Source of the DNA: an uncultured Rhodospirillales bacterium
Lineage (GTDB): Bacteria > Pseudomonadota > Alphaproteobacteria > Acetobacterales > Acetobacteraceae
Assembly (NCBI GenBank): GCA_903928895.1
Contig: CAIYSR010000158.1
Span: 1 to 64,000, forward strand
Reading direction: 5' to 3'
Length of the DNA: 64,000 nt
Shown here: piece after piece, positions 8,339 to 16,933 of the stretch
Numbering within the stretch: the first letter of the stretch is position 1
How the letters are laid out: each line of letters opens with the position of its first letter
Position numbers and translations under genes: made by a program
The notes under the pieces: generated by a model
The model's input: only the letters and a program-made list of their open reading frames with translations
What the model was told of the DNA's origin: nothing
Databases searched by the model: none

Positions 8339-9772
8339 CTAGAGGCCGGCCTGGGTGACGAATTTGGTGTTGAGATAGGCTTCGATGGCTTCGAGGCCGC
8401 CTTCGGAGCCGTAGCCGCTGTCCTTGATGCCGCCGAAGGGGACTTCGGGCAGCGCCAGGCCGTGGTGGTTGATCGACATCATGCCGCTTTCGACGGCGGC
8501 GGCGATGGCGTTGGCGGTCTTGGCCGAGCGGGTATAGGCGTAGGCGGCGAGGCCGTAGGGGAGGCGGTTGGCTTCCTGGACGACGTCATCGAAGTGCTTG
8601 AAGGGGACCATCAGGGCCAGCGGGCCGAAGGGCTCCTCGTTCATGACGCGCATGTCCAGCGTGAGGTCGGCGAGCACGGTGGGCTCGAAGAAATTGCCTT
8701 TGTTGCCGATGCGCTTGCCGCCGGTTTTCACGGTGGCGCCCTTGGTCACGGCGTCGGCGATGAAGCCTTCCATGGCGGTGACGCGGCGGGGGTTGGCGAG
8801 CGGGCCCATGGTGGAGCTGGGGTCGAGGCCGTCGCCGACCTTCACGGCTTCGGCGACTTTGACGAACTTGTCGACGAAATTCTCGTAAACGCTCTCCTGG
8901 ACGAGGAAGCGGGTGGGGGAGACGCAGACCTGGCCGGCGTTGCGGAACTTGTTGGTGGCGAGGATTTTGGAGGCGACGTCGATATCGGCGTCGTCGAAGA
9001 CGATGGCCGGCGCATGGCCGCCGAGCTCCATGGTGACGCGCTTCATGTGCAGGCCGGCGAGGGCGGCGAGCTGCTTGCCGACCGCGGTGGAGCCGGTGAA
9101 GCTCATTTTGCGGATGACGGGGTGGGGGATCAGGTATTCGCTGATTTCCGCGGGGATTCCGTAGACGAGCTGGACGGCGCCGGGGGGGAGGCCGGCATCG
9201 GCGTAGGCGCGGACCAGCTCGGCGCAGGAGGCCGGGGTTTCCTCGGGGCCTTTGAGGATGACGGAGCAGCCGGCGGCGAGGGCGGCGGAGATTTTGCGGA
9301 CGGCCTGGTTGATGGGGAAGTTCCAGGGGGTGAAGGCGGCGACGGGGCCGACGGGCTCCTTGATGACGAGTTGGTAGACGCCTTCGGCGCGGGCGGGGAT
9401 GACGCGGCCATAGGCGCGGCGGGCTTCCTCGGCGAACCATTCGATGACGTCGGCGCCGGCCATGAGTTCGCCCTTGGCTTCGACGAGGGGCTTGCCCTGT
9501 TCCTGGGTCATGAAGGTGGCGATCAGGTCGACGCGCTCGCGGATGAGGCCGGCGGCCTTGCGCATGATCTTGCTGCGCTCATAGGCGGAGACCTTCTTCC
9601 AGACGGCGAAGCCCTTTTCGGCGGCGGCGAGGGCGCGGTCGAGATCGGGGCGCTCGGCATGGGCGACGGTGCCGAGGGGCTCGCCGGTGGCGGGGTTCAT
9701 GACGGTGAGGGTGCGGCCGGAGGCGGCTTCGGTCCAGGCACCATCGATGAAGAGGGAGACGTTGGCATACAT
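8339..9772 (-). CDS. gabD: NAD(P)-dependent succinate-semialdehyde-type aldehyde dehydrogenase
   Basis: A 477-aa aldehyde dehydrogenase. The active-site Glu lies in [19 protein letters not shown] and the nucleophile Cys in [23 protein letters not shown] is the cofactor loop, and [14 protein letters not shown] is the C-terminal family motif. Overall it is closest to the GabD group, which oxidises succinate semialdehyde to succinate, but related semialdehydes of sugar-acid pathways (for example alpha-ketoglutarate semialdehyde downstream of GarD) are possible given garD nearby. The start at 9772 ([11 protein letters not shown]) has GAGG just upstream. It converges on nagA. Confidence 0.82.
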   Translation of the reverse strand: MYANVSLFIDGAWTEAASGRTLTVMNPATGEPLGTVAHAERPDLDRALAAAEKGFAVWKKVSAYERSKIMRKAAGLIRERVDLIATFMTQEQGKPLVEAKGELMAGADVIEWFAEEARRAYGRVIPARAEGVYQLVIKEPVGPVAAFTPWNFPINQAVRKISAALAAGCSVILKGPEETPASCAELVRAYADAGLPPGAVQLVYGIPAEISEYLIPHPVIRKMSFTGSTAVGKQLAALAGLHMKRVTMELGGHAPAIVFDDADIDVASKILATNKFRNAGQVCVSPTRFLVQESVYENFVDKFVKVAEAVKVGDGLDPSSTMGPLANPRRVTAMEGFIADAVTKGATVKTGGKRIGNKGNFFEPTVLADLTLDMRVMNEEPFGPLALMVPFKHFDDVVQEANRLPYGLAAYAYTRSAKTANAIAAAVESGMMSINHHGLALPEVPFGGIKDSGYGSEGGLEAIEAYLNTKFVTQAGL

Positions 9773-9869
9773 CTTGGAGGTCCTCGGGTTGGGGTCGGGC
9801 GCGCTGTATCCAGATGCGCGAGACGGCACTATACCGGAGGGGGGGCGGGATGGTCGAGGGGCGGGAGTC

Positions 9870-9900
9870 TGTTTTTATTTTGTATATGGAACAATATGGG
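9870..9900. promoter_or_regulatory. AT-rich patch upstream of the aldehyde dehydrogenase gene
   Basis: A short AT-rich stretch around 9870-9900 stands out in this GC-rich gap (9773-9919), about 100-130 nt upstream of the minus-strand gene start at 9772. It contains ttgt/acaa inverted ends and probably holds a promoter, but no clear -35/-10 pair can be fixed. Confidence 0.25.
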
Positions 9901-9919
9901 CATGCGTCGGCGGGCGAGG

Positions 9920-10507
9920 TCAGAGCGGGACACGTCGGAGGCCGAGCGGGCGCTGGGCGAAGCTGGGTTCGGGGGGGCGCGGAGGGCTGGTGCGTTCCAC
10001 CGGCGGACTGGGCCTGGGCGGTCTCGGGCGGCGCGGCTTGCGTGGCCGCGCGGGGCGCGGGGTGTGCACGCGGGGCGGCAGGGGGATGGGCGGGGTGATG
10101 CCGAGCATGCGGCAGACGGGGCGGAGCAGGCGGTTGGCTTGCGGGGCGGCTGCGAGGAAGTCCTGGAGTTCGGGGGTGTTGGAGAGGAAATGCTGGAGCT
10201 GGCCGGCGCAGCCGTTGACCCTGTAGTCCTGGAGGCGGCGGACGAGCCAGGCTTGGCCTTGGGGGAGGCGGGGCTTGGGAGGGGTGGGGGCTTGGCGTTT
10301 GGCGCGCTGGCCGCGGGTGCGGGGCTTGGGGAGTTTGCCGGATTGCCAGAGGCTCACCAACCGTTCGAAGCGGTTGATGGTGCGGTTGATGTGGAACCAG
10401 GCGAGGGTGAGGAGGGCGCGGACACGGGCGTCGCGATAGGCGATGAGGCCCAGGGTGACCTTGAGGCCGTCGAGGATGGTGCGGAAGGGGGTGGTGAGGG
10501 TTGTCAT
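9920..10507 (-). CDS. Uncharacterised 195-aa protein with Pro/Arg-rich tail
   Basis: I do not recognise this family. The first about 140 residues look folded: MTTLTTPFRTILDGLKVTLG, helix-rich, with INRTINRFERLVSLWQSGKL and a later block LQHFLSNTPELQDFLAAAPQ. The final 50 residues are a low-complexity run of Pro and Arg. There is no signal peptide or Cys cluster. A strong sigma70-like promoter lies so close to the ATG that the message may be leaderless, and no Shine-Dalgarno is present. The next gene upstream (garD) is divergent. It could be a nucleic-acid-binding protein by charge, but that is speculation. Confidence 0.6.
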   Translation of the reverse strand: MTTLTTPFRTILDGLKVTLGLIAYRDARVRALLTLAWFHINRTINRFERLVSLWQSGKLPKPRTRGQRAKRQAPTPPKPRLPQGQAWLVRRLQDYRVNGCAGQLQHFLSNTPELQDFLAAAPQANRLLRPVCRMLGITPPIPLPPRVHTPRPARPRKPRRPRPPRPSPPVERTSPPRPPEPSFAQRPLGLRRVPL

Positions 10508-10517
10508 TAAAGGTGGT

Positions 10518-10545
10518 TATATAATATGACTGATTTTCGCGTCAA
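10518..10545 (-). promoter_or_regulatory. Sigma70-like promoter for the 195-aa gene
   Basis: On the minus strand TTGACG (10545-10540) and TATATA (10523-10518) are separated by 16 nt. The predicted start of transcription is near 10511, only 3-5 nt before the ATG at 10507, implying a leaderless mRNA. Confidence 0.6.
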
Positions 10546-10564
10546 GGGGGATCGCGAGGTGGGT

Positions 10565-10595
10565 GATGGGTGGCGCTTCGCTTACCCATCCTACG
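10565..10595. repeat. REP-like palindrome
   Basis: Inverted ends gatgggt / acccatc enclose a CGCTTCGCT loop, followed by a ctacg tail. A second copy with different stem but the same loop and tail lies at 14081-14111. It occupies the gap between the divergent 195-aa gene and garD. Confidence 0.6.
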
Positions 10596-10657
10596 GGGTG
10601 GGGATGGTGGCAAAATGGGGGGATCGGGGTTAGGGGTTGGGGGAGGGAGAACCGGTC

Positions 10658-12175
10658 ATGGCCGTGGCGCACTACATCAGGCTTCATGCTGCCGATAACG
10701 TCGCGATTGTCGCCAATGAGGGGGGGTTGGCGGCGGGGGCGGTGTTTCCGTGCGGGTTGGTGCTGCGGGAGCGGGTGCCGATGGGGCACAAGCTGGCGTT
10801 GGTGGATATTCCGGCGGGGGCGGAGATCAGGCGCTACGGGACGGTGATCGGCACGGCGCTCGGGGATATTCCGCGCGGGGGTTGGGTGGCGGAGAAGCGG
10901 GTGCGGATGCCGGAGGCGCCGGGGTTGGCGGGGCTGGTGCGGGGGACGCAGGCGGCGGTGGCGCCGTTGGAGGGGTTCACGTTCGAGGGGTTCCGCAACG
11001 CGGACGGCTCGGCGGGAACGCGGAATGTGCTGGCGGTCAGCACCTCGGTGCAGTGCGTGGCGGGGACGTTGGAGTTCGCGCTGGAGCGGGTGCGGCGGGA
11101 GTTGTTGCCGCGGTATCCCCATGTGGATGGGGTGGTGGCGCTGACGCATACGTATGGGTGTGGGGTGGCGATCGATGCGCCGGATGCGATCGTGCCGATC
11201 CGGACGTTGCAGAACCTGGCGCGCAATCCGAATTTCGGCGGGCAGGCGATGGTGGTGGGGCTCGGCTGCGAGAAGCTGCTCCCGGAGCGGCTGCTGGGGC
11301 CGGGCGCGGCGGCCGGCGATGTGATGCGGTTGCAGGACGAGGCGTTCGATGGCTTCGGGCCGATGGTGGAGGCGATCTACGGGATGTGCCGGGATCGGCT
11401 GGAGATACTGGATCGGCGGCGGCGGGAGGTGTGTCCGGCGTCGGACCTGGTGGTGGGGTTGCAGTGCGGCGGGTCGGACGCGTTCTCGGGGGTGACCGCC
11501 AATCCAGCGCTGGGGTTCGCCGCCGACCTGCTGGTGCGGGCGGGGGGGACGGTGATGTTCTCCGAGGTGACAGAGGTGCGGGACGGGATCGATCTGCTGG
11601 TGGCGCGGGCGGCGGATGACGGGGTGGCGGCGGATTTGATACGGGAGATGGCGTGGTACGATGCGTATCTGGCGCGGGGCGGGGCGGATCGGAGCGCGAA
11701 CACGACGCCGGGGAACAAGGCGGGGGGGCTGGTCAATATCGTCGAGAAGGCGATGGGCTCGATCGTGAAATCGGGCAGTACGCCGATTGTGGAGGTGCTC
11801 GCGCCCGGGGCGCGGCCGACGAAGCGGGGGTTGATCTTCGCGGCGACGCCGGCGAGCGATTTCATTTGCGGGACGTTGCAGCTGGCATCGGGGATGGGGT
11901 TGCAGGTGTTCACCACCGGACGGGGCACGCCCTACGGGCTGGCAGCGGCGCCGGTGTTGAAGGTGGCGACCAACTCGGCGCTGGCGCGGCGGTGGCACGA
12001 TTTGATCGACTTTGACGCGGGGGGGATCGCGACGGGGGAGACGAGCATCGAGGAGGCGGGGTGGGCGTTGTTCCGGCTGATTTTGGACACGGCTTCGGGG
12101 CGGGTGGTGCCGTGGTCGGACAAGTGGGGGATCAGCAACGCGCTGGCGTTGTTCAATCCGGCGCCGGTGACGTGA
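10658..12175 (+). CDS. garD: Galactarate dehydratase GarD
   Basis: GarD removes water from galactarate to form 5-keto-4-deoxy-glucarate, entry step of galactarate/glucarate use. The 505-aa protein matches the enzyme along its whole length: an N-terminal SAF-like domain ([14 protein letters not shown]), then [69 protein letters not shown]-like [16 protein letters not shown], and the ending FNPAPVT typical of GarD. Start 10658 (MAVAHYIRL) follows a GGGAGGGAGA ribosome site. It is followed by hairpin repeat B and a lyase gene on the same strand. UxaA (altronate dehydratase) is the main alternative and is less similar. Confidence 0.9.
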   Translation: MAVAHYIRLHAADNVAIVANEGGLAAGAVFPCGLVLRERVPMGHKLALVDIPAGAEIRRYGTVIGTALGDIPRGGWVAEKRVRMPEAPGLAGLVRGTQAAVAPLEGFTFEGFRNADGSAGTRNVLAVSTSVQCVAGTLEFALERVRRELLPRYPHVDGVVALTHTYGCGVAIDAPDAIVPIRTLQNLARNPNFGGQAMVVGLGCEKLLPERLLGPGAAAGDVMRLQDEAFDGFGPMVEAIYGMCRDRLEILDRRRREVCPASDLVVGLQCGGSDAFSGVTANPALGFAADLLVRAGGTVMFSEVTEVRDGIDLLVARAADDGVAADLIREMAWYDAYLARGGADRSANTTPGNKAGGLVNIVEKAMGSIVKSGSTPIVEVLAPGARPTKRGLIFAATPASDFICGTLQLASGMGLQVFTTGRGTPYGLAAAPVLKVATNSALARRWHDLIDFDAGGIATGETSIEEAGWALFRLILDTASGRVVPWSDKWGISNALALFNPAPVT

Positions 12176-12185
12176 AGGACAGGGG

Positions 12186-12431
12186 AAGCGCTTCTTTTTT
12201 TGAAAAAAAAGAAACAAAAAAACTTCATCCATGCTGGCGGCTGGGGCGCTGGCCTTCGGGTGATAACGCTGTTCCTTGCTTGCGCCGCAGGCATTCATTC
12301 ATCGGTCGCGGAGGCTTCTCGACCGGGGCAATGAATTGATGGCTTCGCCGGTCCCCTGTACGAAGGCTGGTGCTTCGGCCGCGAGCATGGATGAAAGTTT
12401 TTTGCTTCTTTTTTTCAAAAAAGAAGCGCTT
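12186..12431. repeat. Bipartite hairpin repeat, copy B
   Basis: Both AT-rich palindromic arms are present (12186-12228 and 12391-12431) with a longer 160-bp centre. The inner flanks are also complementary (atccatgct on the left, agcatggat on the right). It starts 10 nt after the garD stop and fills the 301-bp gap to the lyase gene; no gene is seen inside. Confidence 0.85.
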
Positions 12432-12473
12432 GCCTGACGCTTCCCTGCAACTTGATTTTCGTTTCGTGAGGGT

Positions 12474-13832
12474 ATGATGGGCGACACGCTGCCGACGGCG
12501 ACGCGGGTGACGGATCCTGGGATCAGGGCGTTGTATCGCCAGGAGTCGAAGTGGCAGGCGTGGCTGGATGTGGAGGCGGCGTTGGCGGTGGCGCAGGCGG
12601 AGTTGGCGATTATTCCGCGGGCGGCGGCGGATGCGATTGTGGCGAAGGCGCGGCTGGAGTTGATGGATCGGGCGCGGATTGACGAGGGGTTTGCCAGGAC
12701 GGGGCATACGTTGGTGCCGTTGGTGTGGGAGTTGGGGCGGATTGTGGGGGAGCCTTATGGGGGGTGGGTGCATTGGGGAGCGACGACGCAGAACATCACG
12801 CAGACCGGGGATTTGTTGGTGTTGCGGCGGGCGCATGGGGTGTTTCGGCGGCAGATCGGGGCGACGTTGGGGGCGATGGCGGACTTGGCGGAGCGTGGGG
12901 CGGAGATGGTGATGGCGGGGCGGACGCATGGGCAGCATGCGGTGCCGGCGACGTTCGGCTTCAAGGTGGCGGGGTGGATTGACGAGTTGCTGCGCCATGT
13001 GGAGCGGCTGGACCAGGCGGGGGCGCGGATTTTCGTCGCGATGCTGGGGGGGGCGGCGGGGACGTATGCGTCGTTGGGGGCGCAGGGGCCGGCGGTGCAG
13101 GCGGGGATTGCGCGGCATTTGGGGATGGGGTCGATGACGGTGCCGTCGCGGTCGTTGGGGGATGGGGGGGCGGAGAATGTGGTGGTGCTGGGGATGTTGG
13201 CGGCGACGTGCGGGAAGATCGCGCGGGAGGTTTATATGTTGATGAAGACGGAGTTCGGCGAGGTGGAGGAGCCGGTGCCGCCGGGGACGGTGGGGAGTTC
13301 GACGATGCCGCAGAAGCGCAATCCGAAGCTGTGCCAGGACATCATCGCGGCGGCGGCGGAGGTTCGGGCGATGGTTCCGCTGGCGTTGGAGGCGATGCAG
13401 ACGGAGCATGAGGCGGATCGGACGACGAGTTTGATGGGGGATACGGCGGAGCGGGTATCGGCGGTGGCGACGGGGGATATGCTGGCGCGACTGGGCGAGG
13501 TGATGCGGGGGCTGGTGTTGCATCCCGGGCGGATGCGGGAAAATCTGGACCTCGGGCATGGGTTGATCATGGCGGAGGCGGTGATGTTGGAGCTGGGGCA
13601 GGTGGTGGGGCGGCAGCACGCGCATGATGCGGTGTATGATGCGGCGCAGGCGGCGTTTGTGGAGGGGCGGGGGTTCGGGGATTTGCTGGCGGCGGACCCG
13701 CGCGTTGCGGCGCATCTGGATGGGGCCGCGATTGCGCGGCTGCTGGATCCGACGGCGTATACGGGGTTGTGCGCGGAGATGGCGCGGGAGGCCGCGGGGC
13801 GGGCGCGGGGGTTTGTGGCTGAAGAAGGGTGA
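12474..13832 (+). CDS. Adenylosuccinate lyase / 3-carboxymuconate cycloisomerase family lyase
   Basis: A 452-aa member of the fumarase/aspartase superfamily. The family signature GSSTMPQKRNPKLCQD lies at about residues 278-293, with the substrate-binding GATTQNITQTGD and AGRTHGQHAVPATFG motifs upstream. Superfamily members catalyse beta-elimination with fumarate release or related cycloisomerisation. The sequence resembles the PcaB/adenylosuccinate-lyase-like group found in sugar or aromatic catabolic loci rather than housekeeping PurB, so a catabolic role next to garD is likely, but the substrate is unknown. Two start codons in tandem (12474, 12477). Coding strand is extremely G-rich. Confidence 0.8.
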   Translation: MMGDTLPTATRVTDPGIRALYRQESKWQAWLDVEAALAVAQAELAIIPRAAADAIVAKARLELMDRARIDEGFARTGHTLVPLVWELGRIVGEPYGGWVHWGATTQNITQTGDLLVLRRAHGVFRRQIGATLGAMADLAERGAEMVMAGRTHGQHAVPATFGFKVAGWIDELLRHVERLDQAGARIFVAMLGGAAGTYASLGAQGPAVQAGIARHLGMGSMTVPSRSLGDGGAENVVVLGMLAATCGKIAREVYMLMKTEFGEVEEPVPPGTVGSSTMPQKRNPKLCQDIIAAAAEVRAMVPLALEAMQTEHEADRTTSLMGDTAERVSAVATGDMLARLGEVMRGLVLHPGRMRENLDLGHGLIMAEAVMLELGQVVGRQHAHDAVYDAAQAAFVEGRGFGDLLAADPRVAAHLDGAAIARLLDPTAYTGLCAEMAREAAGRARGFVAEEG

Positions 13833-14051
13833 AGCGCTTCTTTTTTGAAAAAAAGAAGCAAAAAACTTTTATCCGTTTGGGTTGGTTGAGAATTGTCGCG
13901 TGGGGAGGGGCGAAGCCCATGATTTTTTGGCTTCGCCCTATTTGCCGGATGGGGAGAGGGGACTTGAGGTTTATTGGCTTCGCCTCTCTCCGGGCCGAAA
14001 CACCTATCGGTTAAAAGTTTTTTGCTTCTTTTTTTCAAAAAAGAAGCGCTT
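13832..14051. repeat. Bipartite hairpin repeat, copy C
   Basis: The left arm begins within the stop codon of the lyase gene (13832-13876) and the right arm is 14007-14051. Both arms keep GCTTC/GAAGC ends. It lies between convergent genes and could end transcription from both sides. No gene is seen in the 130-bp centre. Confidence 0.85.
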
Positions 14052-14080
14052 GCCTTGCCTTTCTTGCGGGGCGGTGGAGC

Positions 14081-14111
14081 CGTGCGTCTCGCTTCGCTCA
14101 CGCACGCTACG
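14081..14111. repeat. REP-like palindrome, second copy
   Basis: Ends cgtgcgt / acgcacg enclose the same CGCTTCGCT-type loop and are followed by ctacg, as in the copy at 10565. It is located just past the end of the SDR gene. Confidence 0.6.
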
Positions 14112-14123
14112 TAGGGAGGGGGG

Positions 14124-14948
14124 TCAGGTTTTGCCGAGATGGCGTTCCATGATGGGGGCGAGGAGGCCGCCGCCGGCGTTCATGGCGGTGTTGCCGCCGT
14201 CCATCGGGATGATGGCGCCGGTGATCCAGGAGGCGGCGTCGGAGGCGAGGAGGACGGAGAGGCCTTTGATGTCGTCGGGTTGGCCGAAGCGGCCGGCGGG
14301 GATGCCGCGGAGGAAGGTGTCGCGCAGCCAGGGGTCGGCTTCCATGCGGGGGCCGAGGCCGTTGGCGCCGAGGACCTGGGCGGGGAGGATGCAGTTCACG
14401 CGGACGCCGCGGGGGGCCCATTCGGTGCTGAGTTCGCGGGTCATGTGGATGACGGCGGCCATGGCCATGCCGTAGACGGATTGTTCGCGGCCGAGCGAGG
14501 TGACGCCGGAGATCGAGCCGATGCTCATGATGCTGCCGCGGTTCTGGGCGAGCATGCGGCGGCCGGCGAGTTGGCAGGTGTAGTAGCGGCTGATGACGAG
14601 GTTGTGGAAATTGCGCTGGATGTCGGCGAGCGGCATGTGTTCGGCGGGGCCGGGTTTGGCTTCGCCGGCGACGTTGCCGAGGATATCGACGTGGCCGAAT
14701 TCGCGGTCGATGGTGGCGAAGACGGAGTCGAGGTGGGTGGTGTCGGTGACGTCTCCGGCGAGGGGGAGCGCCTTGCGGCCGAGGTGGTGGATGGTGTGGG
14801 CGGTGGCCTCGATGCCGGGGGCGTTGCGGTCGAGCAGGACGAGGTCGGCGCCGGCTTCGGCCAGGGCGGTGGCCATGGCGCGGCCCATGCCTTGGGCGCT
14901 GCCGGTGATGACGGCGACGCGGCCGGAGAGGTCGAAGAGATTGGTCAT
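14124..14948 (-). CDS. SDR family oxidoreductase with altered catalytic motif
   Basis: A 274-aa Rossmann-fold short-chain dehydrogenase: TGSAQGMG cofactor motif near residue 16, LDRN suggesting NAD specificity, NVAG, and a C-terminal ITGAIIPMDGG. The usual YxxxK motif reads Y-G-M-A-M, so the catalytic Lys is replaced by Met; the codons are unambiguous. The Ser preceding it (GSISG) is kept. The protein may therefore be catalytically altered or use a different proton relay. It is the last gene of the cluster with the sugar ABC transporter (22 nt after the permease), which suggests a sugar or polyol substrate. Confidence 0.85.
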   Translation of the reverse strand: MTNLFDLSGRVAVITGSAQGMGRAMATALAEAGADLVLLDRNAPGIEATAHTIHHLGRKALPLAGDVTDTTHLDSVFATIDREFGHVDILGNVAGEAKPGPAEHMPLADIQRNFHNLVISRYYTCQLAGRRMLAQNRGSIMSIGSISGVTSLGREQSVYGMAMAAVIHMTRELSTEWAPRGVRVNCILPAQVLGANGLGPRMEADPWLRDTFLRGIPAGRFGQPDDIKGLSVLLASDAASWITGAIIPMDGGNTAMNAGGGLLAPIMERHLGKT

Positions 14949-14969
14949 GCGGTCCTCACGTTTTTGGAG

Positions 14970-15836
14970 TCAGCCTTTGACGGCGCCGGCGGTGAGGCCG
15001 GAGGCGTATTGGTCGACGAAGAAGGAGTAGACGATGGCCACGGGGACCGAGCCGAGCAGGGCGCCGGCCATCAGGGGGCCCCAGAAGTAGAAGTCGGCGC
15101 GGGTGAGTTGGACGATGACGCCGACCGGGATGGTGCGTTCGGAGGAGGCGGTGACGAGGGTGAGCGCGTAGATGAACTCGTTCCAGGACAGGGTGAAGGC
15201 GAAGATGCCGGCGGAGAGGATGCCGGGACGGGCGAGGGGGATGGCGATTTTCCACATCGCACCGAGGCGGGTGAGGCCGTCGATGCGGGCGCAGTCTTCG
15301 AGTTCGGTGGGGATGGTGCGGAAGTAGCCGCTCATCAGCCAGGTGACGAAGGGGACGAGGAAGGTGGGGTAGACGACGACGAGGGACCAGATGCTGTCGT
15401 CGAGGCCGATCTGGGCCATGACTTCGACCATGGGGATGAAGAGGAGCGAGGTGGGGACGAGGTAGGTGACGAAAATGGCGGTGCCGATGAAGTCCGCGCC
15501 GCGGAAGCGCAGGCGGGCGAGGGCGTAGCCGGCGGGGACGCCGAGGGCGAGGGCGATGGCGGTGGAGAGGGTGGCCACCATCATCGTGTTTTTGGTCCAG
15601 GTGACGAATTCGGTGTGTTCGAAGAGGTAGCGGAAATGGTCGAGCGAGGGGGTGGCGACGTAGAGGGGGCTTTTGGTGCCGTCGTAGAGCTCGCTGTCCG
15701 GCTTCAGGGCGGTGATGAGCATCCAGTAGAAGGGGCCGACGAGGAAGAAGAGGGCGAAACCCATGGGGGCGTAGAAGTAGAGCCAGCGCTCGGCGCGGGG
15801 GTTGGCGCTGCGGATTTCACCGGGCTGGAGGGTCAT
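14970..15836 (-). CDS. Carbohydrate ABC transporter permease (MalG type)
   Basis: A 288-aa inner-membrane protein with about six helices. The cytoplasmic EAA loop, which docks to the ATPase, is at about 192-212 (EDCARIDGLTRLGAMWKIAI). The ending (FFVDQYASGLTAGAVKG) is typical of MalG/UgpE-type subunits of the CUT1 sugar importer family. It pairs with the MalF-type permease upstream and the binding protein at 16934. A hairpin repeat (copy D) separates the two permease genes. No ATPase gene is present nearby, so a shared MalK-like ATPase encoded elsewhere is needed. Confidence 0.92.
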   Translation of the reverse strand: MTLQPGEIRSANPRAERWLYFYAPMGFALFFLVGPFYWMLITALKPDSELYDGTKSPLYVATPSLDHFRYLFEHTEFVTWTKNTMMVATLSTAIALALGVPAGYALARLRFRGADFIGTAIFVTYLVPTSLLFIPMVEVMAQIGLDDSIWSLVVVYPTFLVPFVTWLMSGYFRTIPTELEDCARIDGLTRLGAMWKIAIPLARPGILSAGIFAFTLSWNEFIYALTLVTASSERTIPVGVIVQLTRADFYFWGPLMAGALLGSVPVAIVYSFFVDQYASGLTAGAVKG

Positions 15837-15860
15837 GCAAAAGGCCCCGCCGCGAGAGGG

Positions 15861-15983
15861 AAGCGCTTCTTTTTTTGAAAAAAAAGAAGCAAAAAAACTT
15901 CACCGATGGCTTCGCGGTTGAACGTGTCCCACCCCCTAATGGATAAAAGTTTTTTGCTTCTTTCTTTCAAAAAAGAAGCGCTT
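15861..15983. repeat. Bipartite hairpin repeat, copy D
   Basis: Both arms are present (15861-15901 and 15939-15983); the right arm has one T-to-C change in its T-run. It sits between two permease genes that should be co-transcribed, so it is unlikely to be simply a terminator. Confidence 0.85.
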
Positions 15984-15996
15984 GCCTGGCTGATTT

Positions 15997-16926
15997 TCAT
16001 ATGACGGTGCTCCGGCGGATGCGGCGGAGTTGCCAGATGATGAGGACGAGCAGCACGGGGAGCATGGTGAGGGAGATGGCGGCACCTTCGCCGATGTTGC
16101 CGGAGGCGAGGCCTTGTTGGTAGCTCAGCGTGGCCAGGACGTGGGTGGCGTTCATGGGGCCGCCTTTGGTGAGGCCGTAGACGATGCCGAAGTCTGAGAA
16201 GGTCCAGATGATGGACAGCACCAGGGCGGTGAGCAGGACGGGCATGACGAGGGGCAGGGTGACGTAGCGGAAGCGTTGGACTTTGCCGGCGCCGTCGATG
16301 GCGGAGGCGTCGTAGAGGTCGTGCGGGATGGATTGGAGGCCGGCGAGGACGGTGATGGCCATGAAGGGGGTGCCGCGCCAGGCGTTGACGAGGGTGACGG
16401 AGAAGAGGGCGAGGTTGGGGTCGGTCAACCATTCCAGGCCCTCCTTCATCAGGCCGGAATGGACGAGGATCCAGTTGAGGACGGAGAAGTTGGGGTTGAA
16501 CATCCAGAGCCAGGCCATGGTGCCGAGGACGGTGGGGACGATCCAGGGGAGCAGGACGGCGGATCGGATGAAGCGGCGGAAGCGGAAGTTCTCGTTGAGC
16601 AGGAGGGCGAGGCCGACGCCGAAGACCAGGCGCATGGTGACGGAGCCGGCGGTGAAGATGAAGGTGTTGCGCAGCGTCTGGCGGTAGATCTGGTTGTCGA
16701 AGAGGTCGACGAAGTTGTCCAGGCCGACGAAGACGCCGGGGTCAGCGAGCGTGCGGTCGGAGAGGGCGTAGCCGATGGCGACCGCGAAGGGGTAGGCGAC
16801 GAGGCCGGCGAGGAGGAGGACGACGGGGGCGACCAGGAGGGGGCCGAGGGCGCGCTCGTTGTCGATCAGCCAGGAGAGGTCACGACGCCGCCTTGGACGC
16901 GGCGTCGTGGGGGTGGTGAGGCTCAC
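15997..16926 (-). CDS. Sugar ABC transporter permease (MalF type)
   Basis: A 309-aa inner-membrane subunit with a basic cytoplasmic N-terminus (PRPRRRRDLSW) and about six helices. The EAA loop reads DASAIDGAGKVQRFRYVTLP at about 208-227. NTFIFTAGSV and LPWIVPTVLGTMAWLWMFNP are typical of CUT1 MalF/UgpA-like permeases. It follows the substrate-binding protein gene by 7 nt and precedes the MalG-type permease, so the order is binding protein, permease, permease, SDR. Import of a mono- or disaccharide or glycerol-phosphate-like solute is inferred from family only. Confidence 0.92.
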   Translation of the reverse strand: MSLTTPTTPRPRRRRDLSWLIDNERALGPLLVAPVVLLLAGLVAYPFAVAIGYALSDRTLADPGVFVGLDNFVDLFDNQIYRQTLRNTFIFTAGSVTMRLVFGVGLALLLNENFRFRRFIRSAVLLPWIVPTVLGTMAWLWMFNPNFSVLNWILVHSGLMKEGLEWLTDPNLALFSVTLVNAWRGTPFMAITVLAGLQSIPHDLYDASAIDGAGKVQRFRYVTLPLVMPVLLTALVLSIIWTFSDFGIVYGLTKGGPMNATHVLATLSYQQGLASGNIGEGAAISLTMLPVLLVLIIWQLRRIRRSTVI

Positions 16927-16933
16927 TGGCGGG

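Noticed and set aside
8462-10510. Long plus-strand open frame opposite the aldehyde dehydrogenase
   Set aside because: Gly/Asp/Val repetitive composition is the antisense of the enzyme gene; no ribosome site or family match.
12474-13832. Housekeeping purB (adenylosuccinate lyase)
   Set aside because: Motifs fit the wider family, but context (garD, sugar genes) and sequence favour a catabolic paralog, so no symbol is given.
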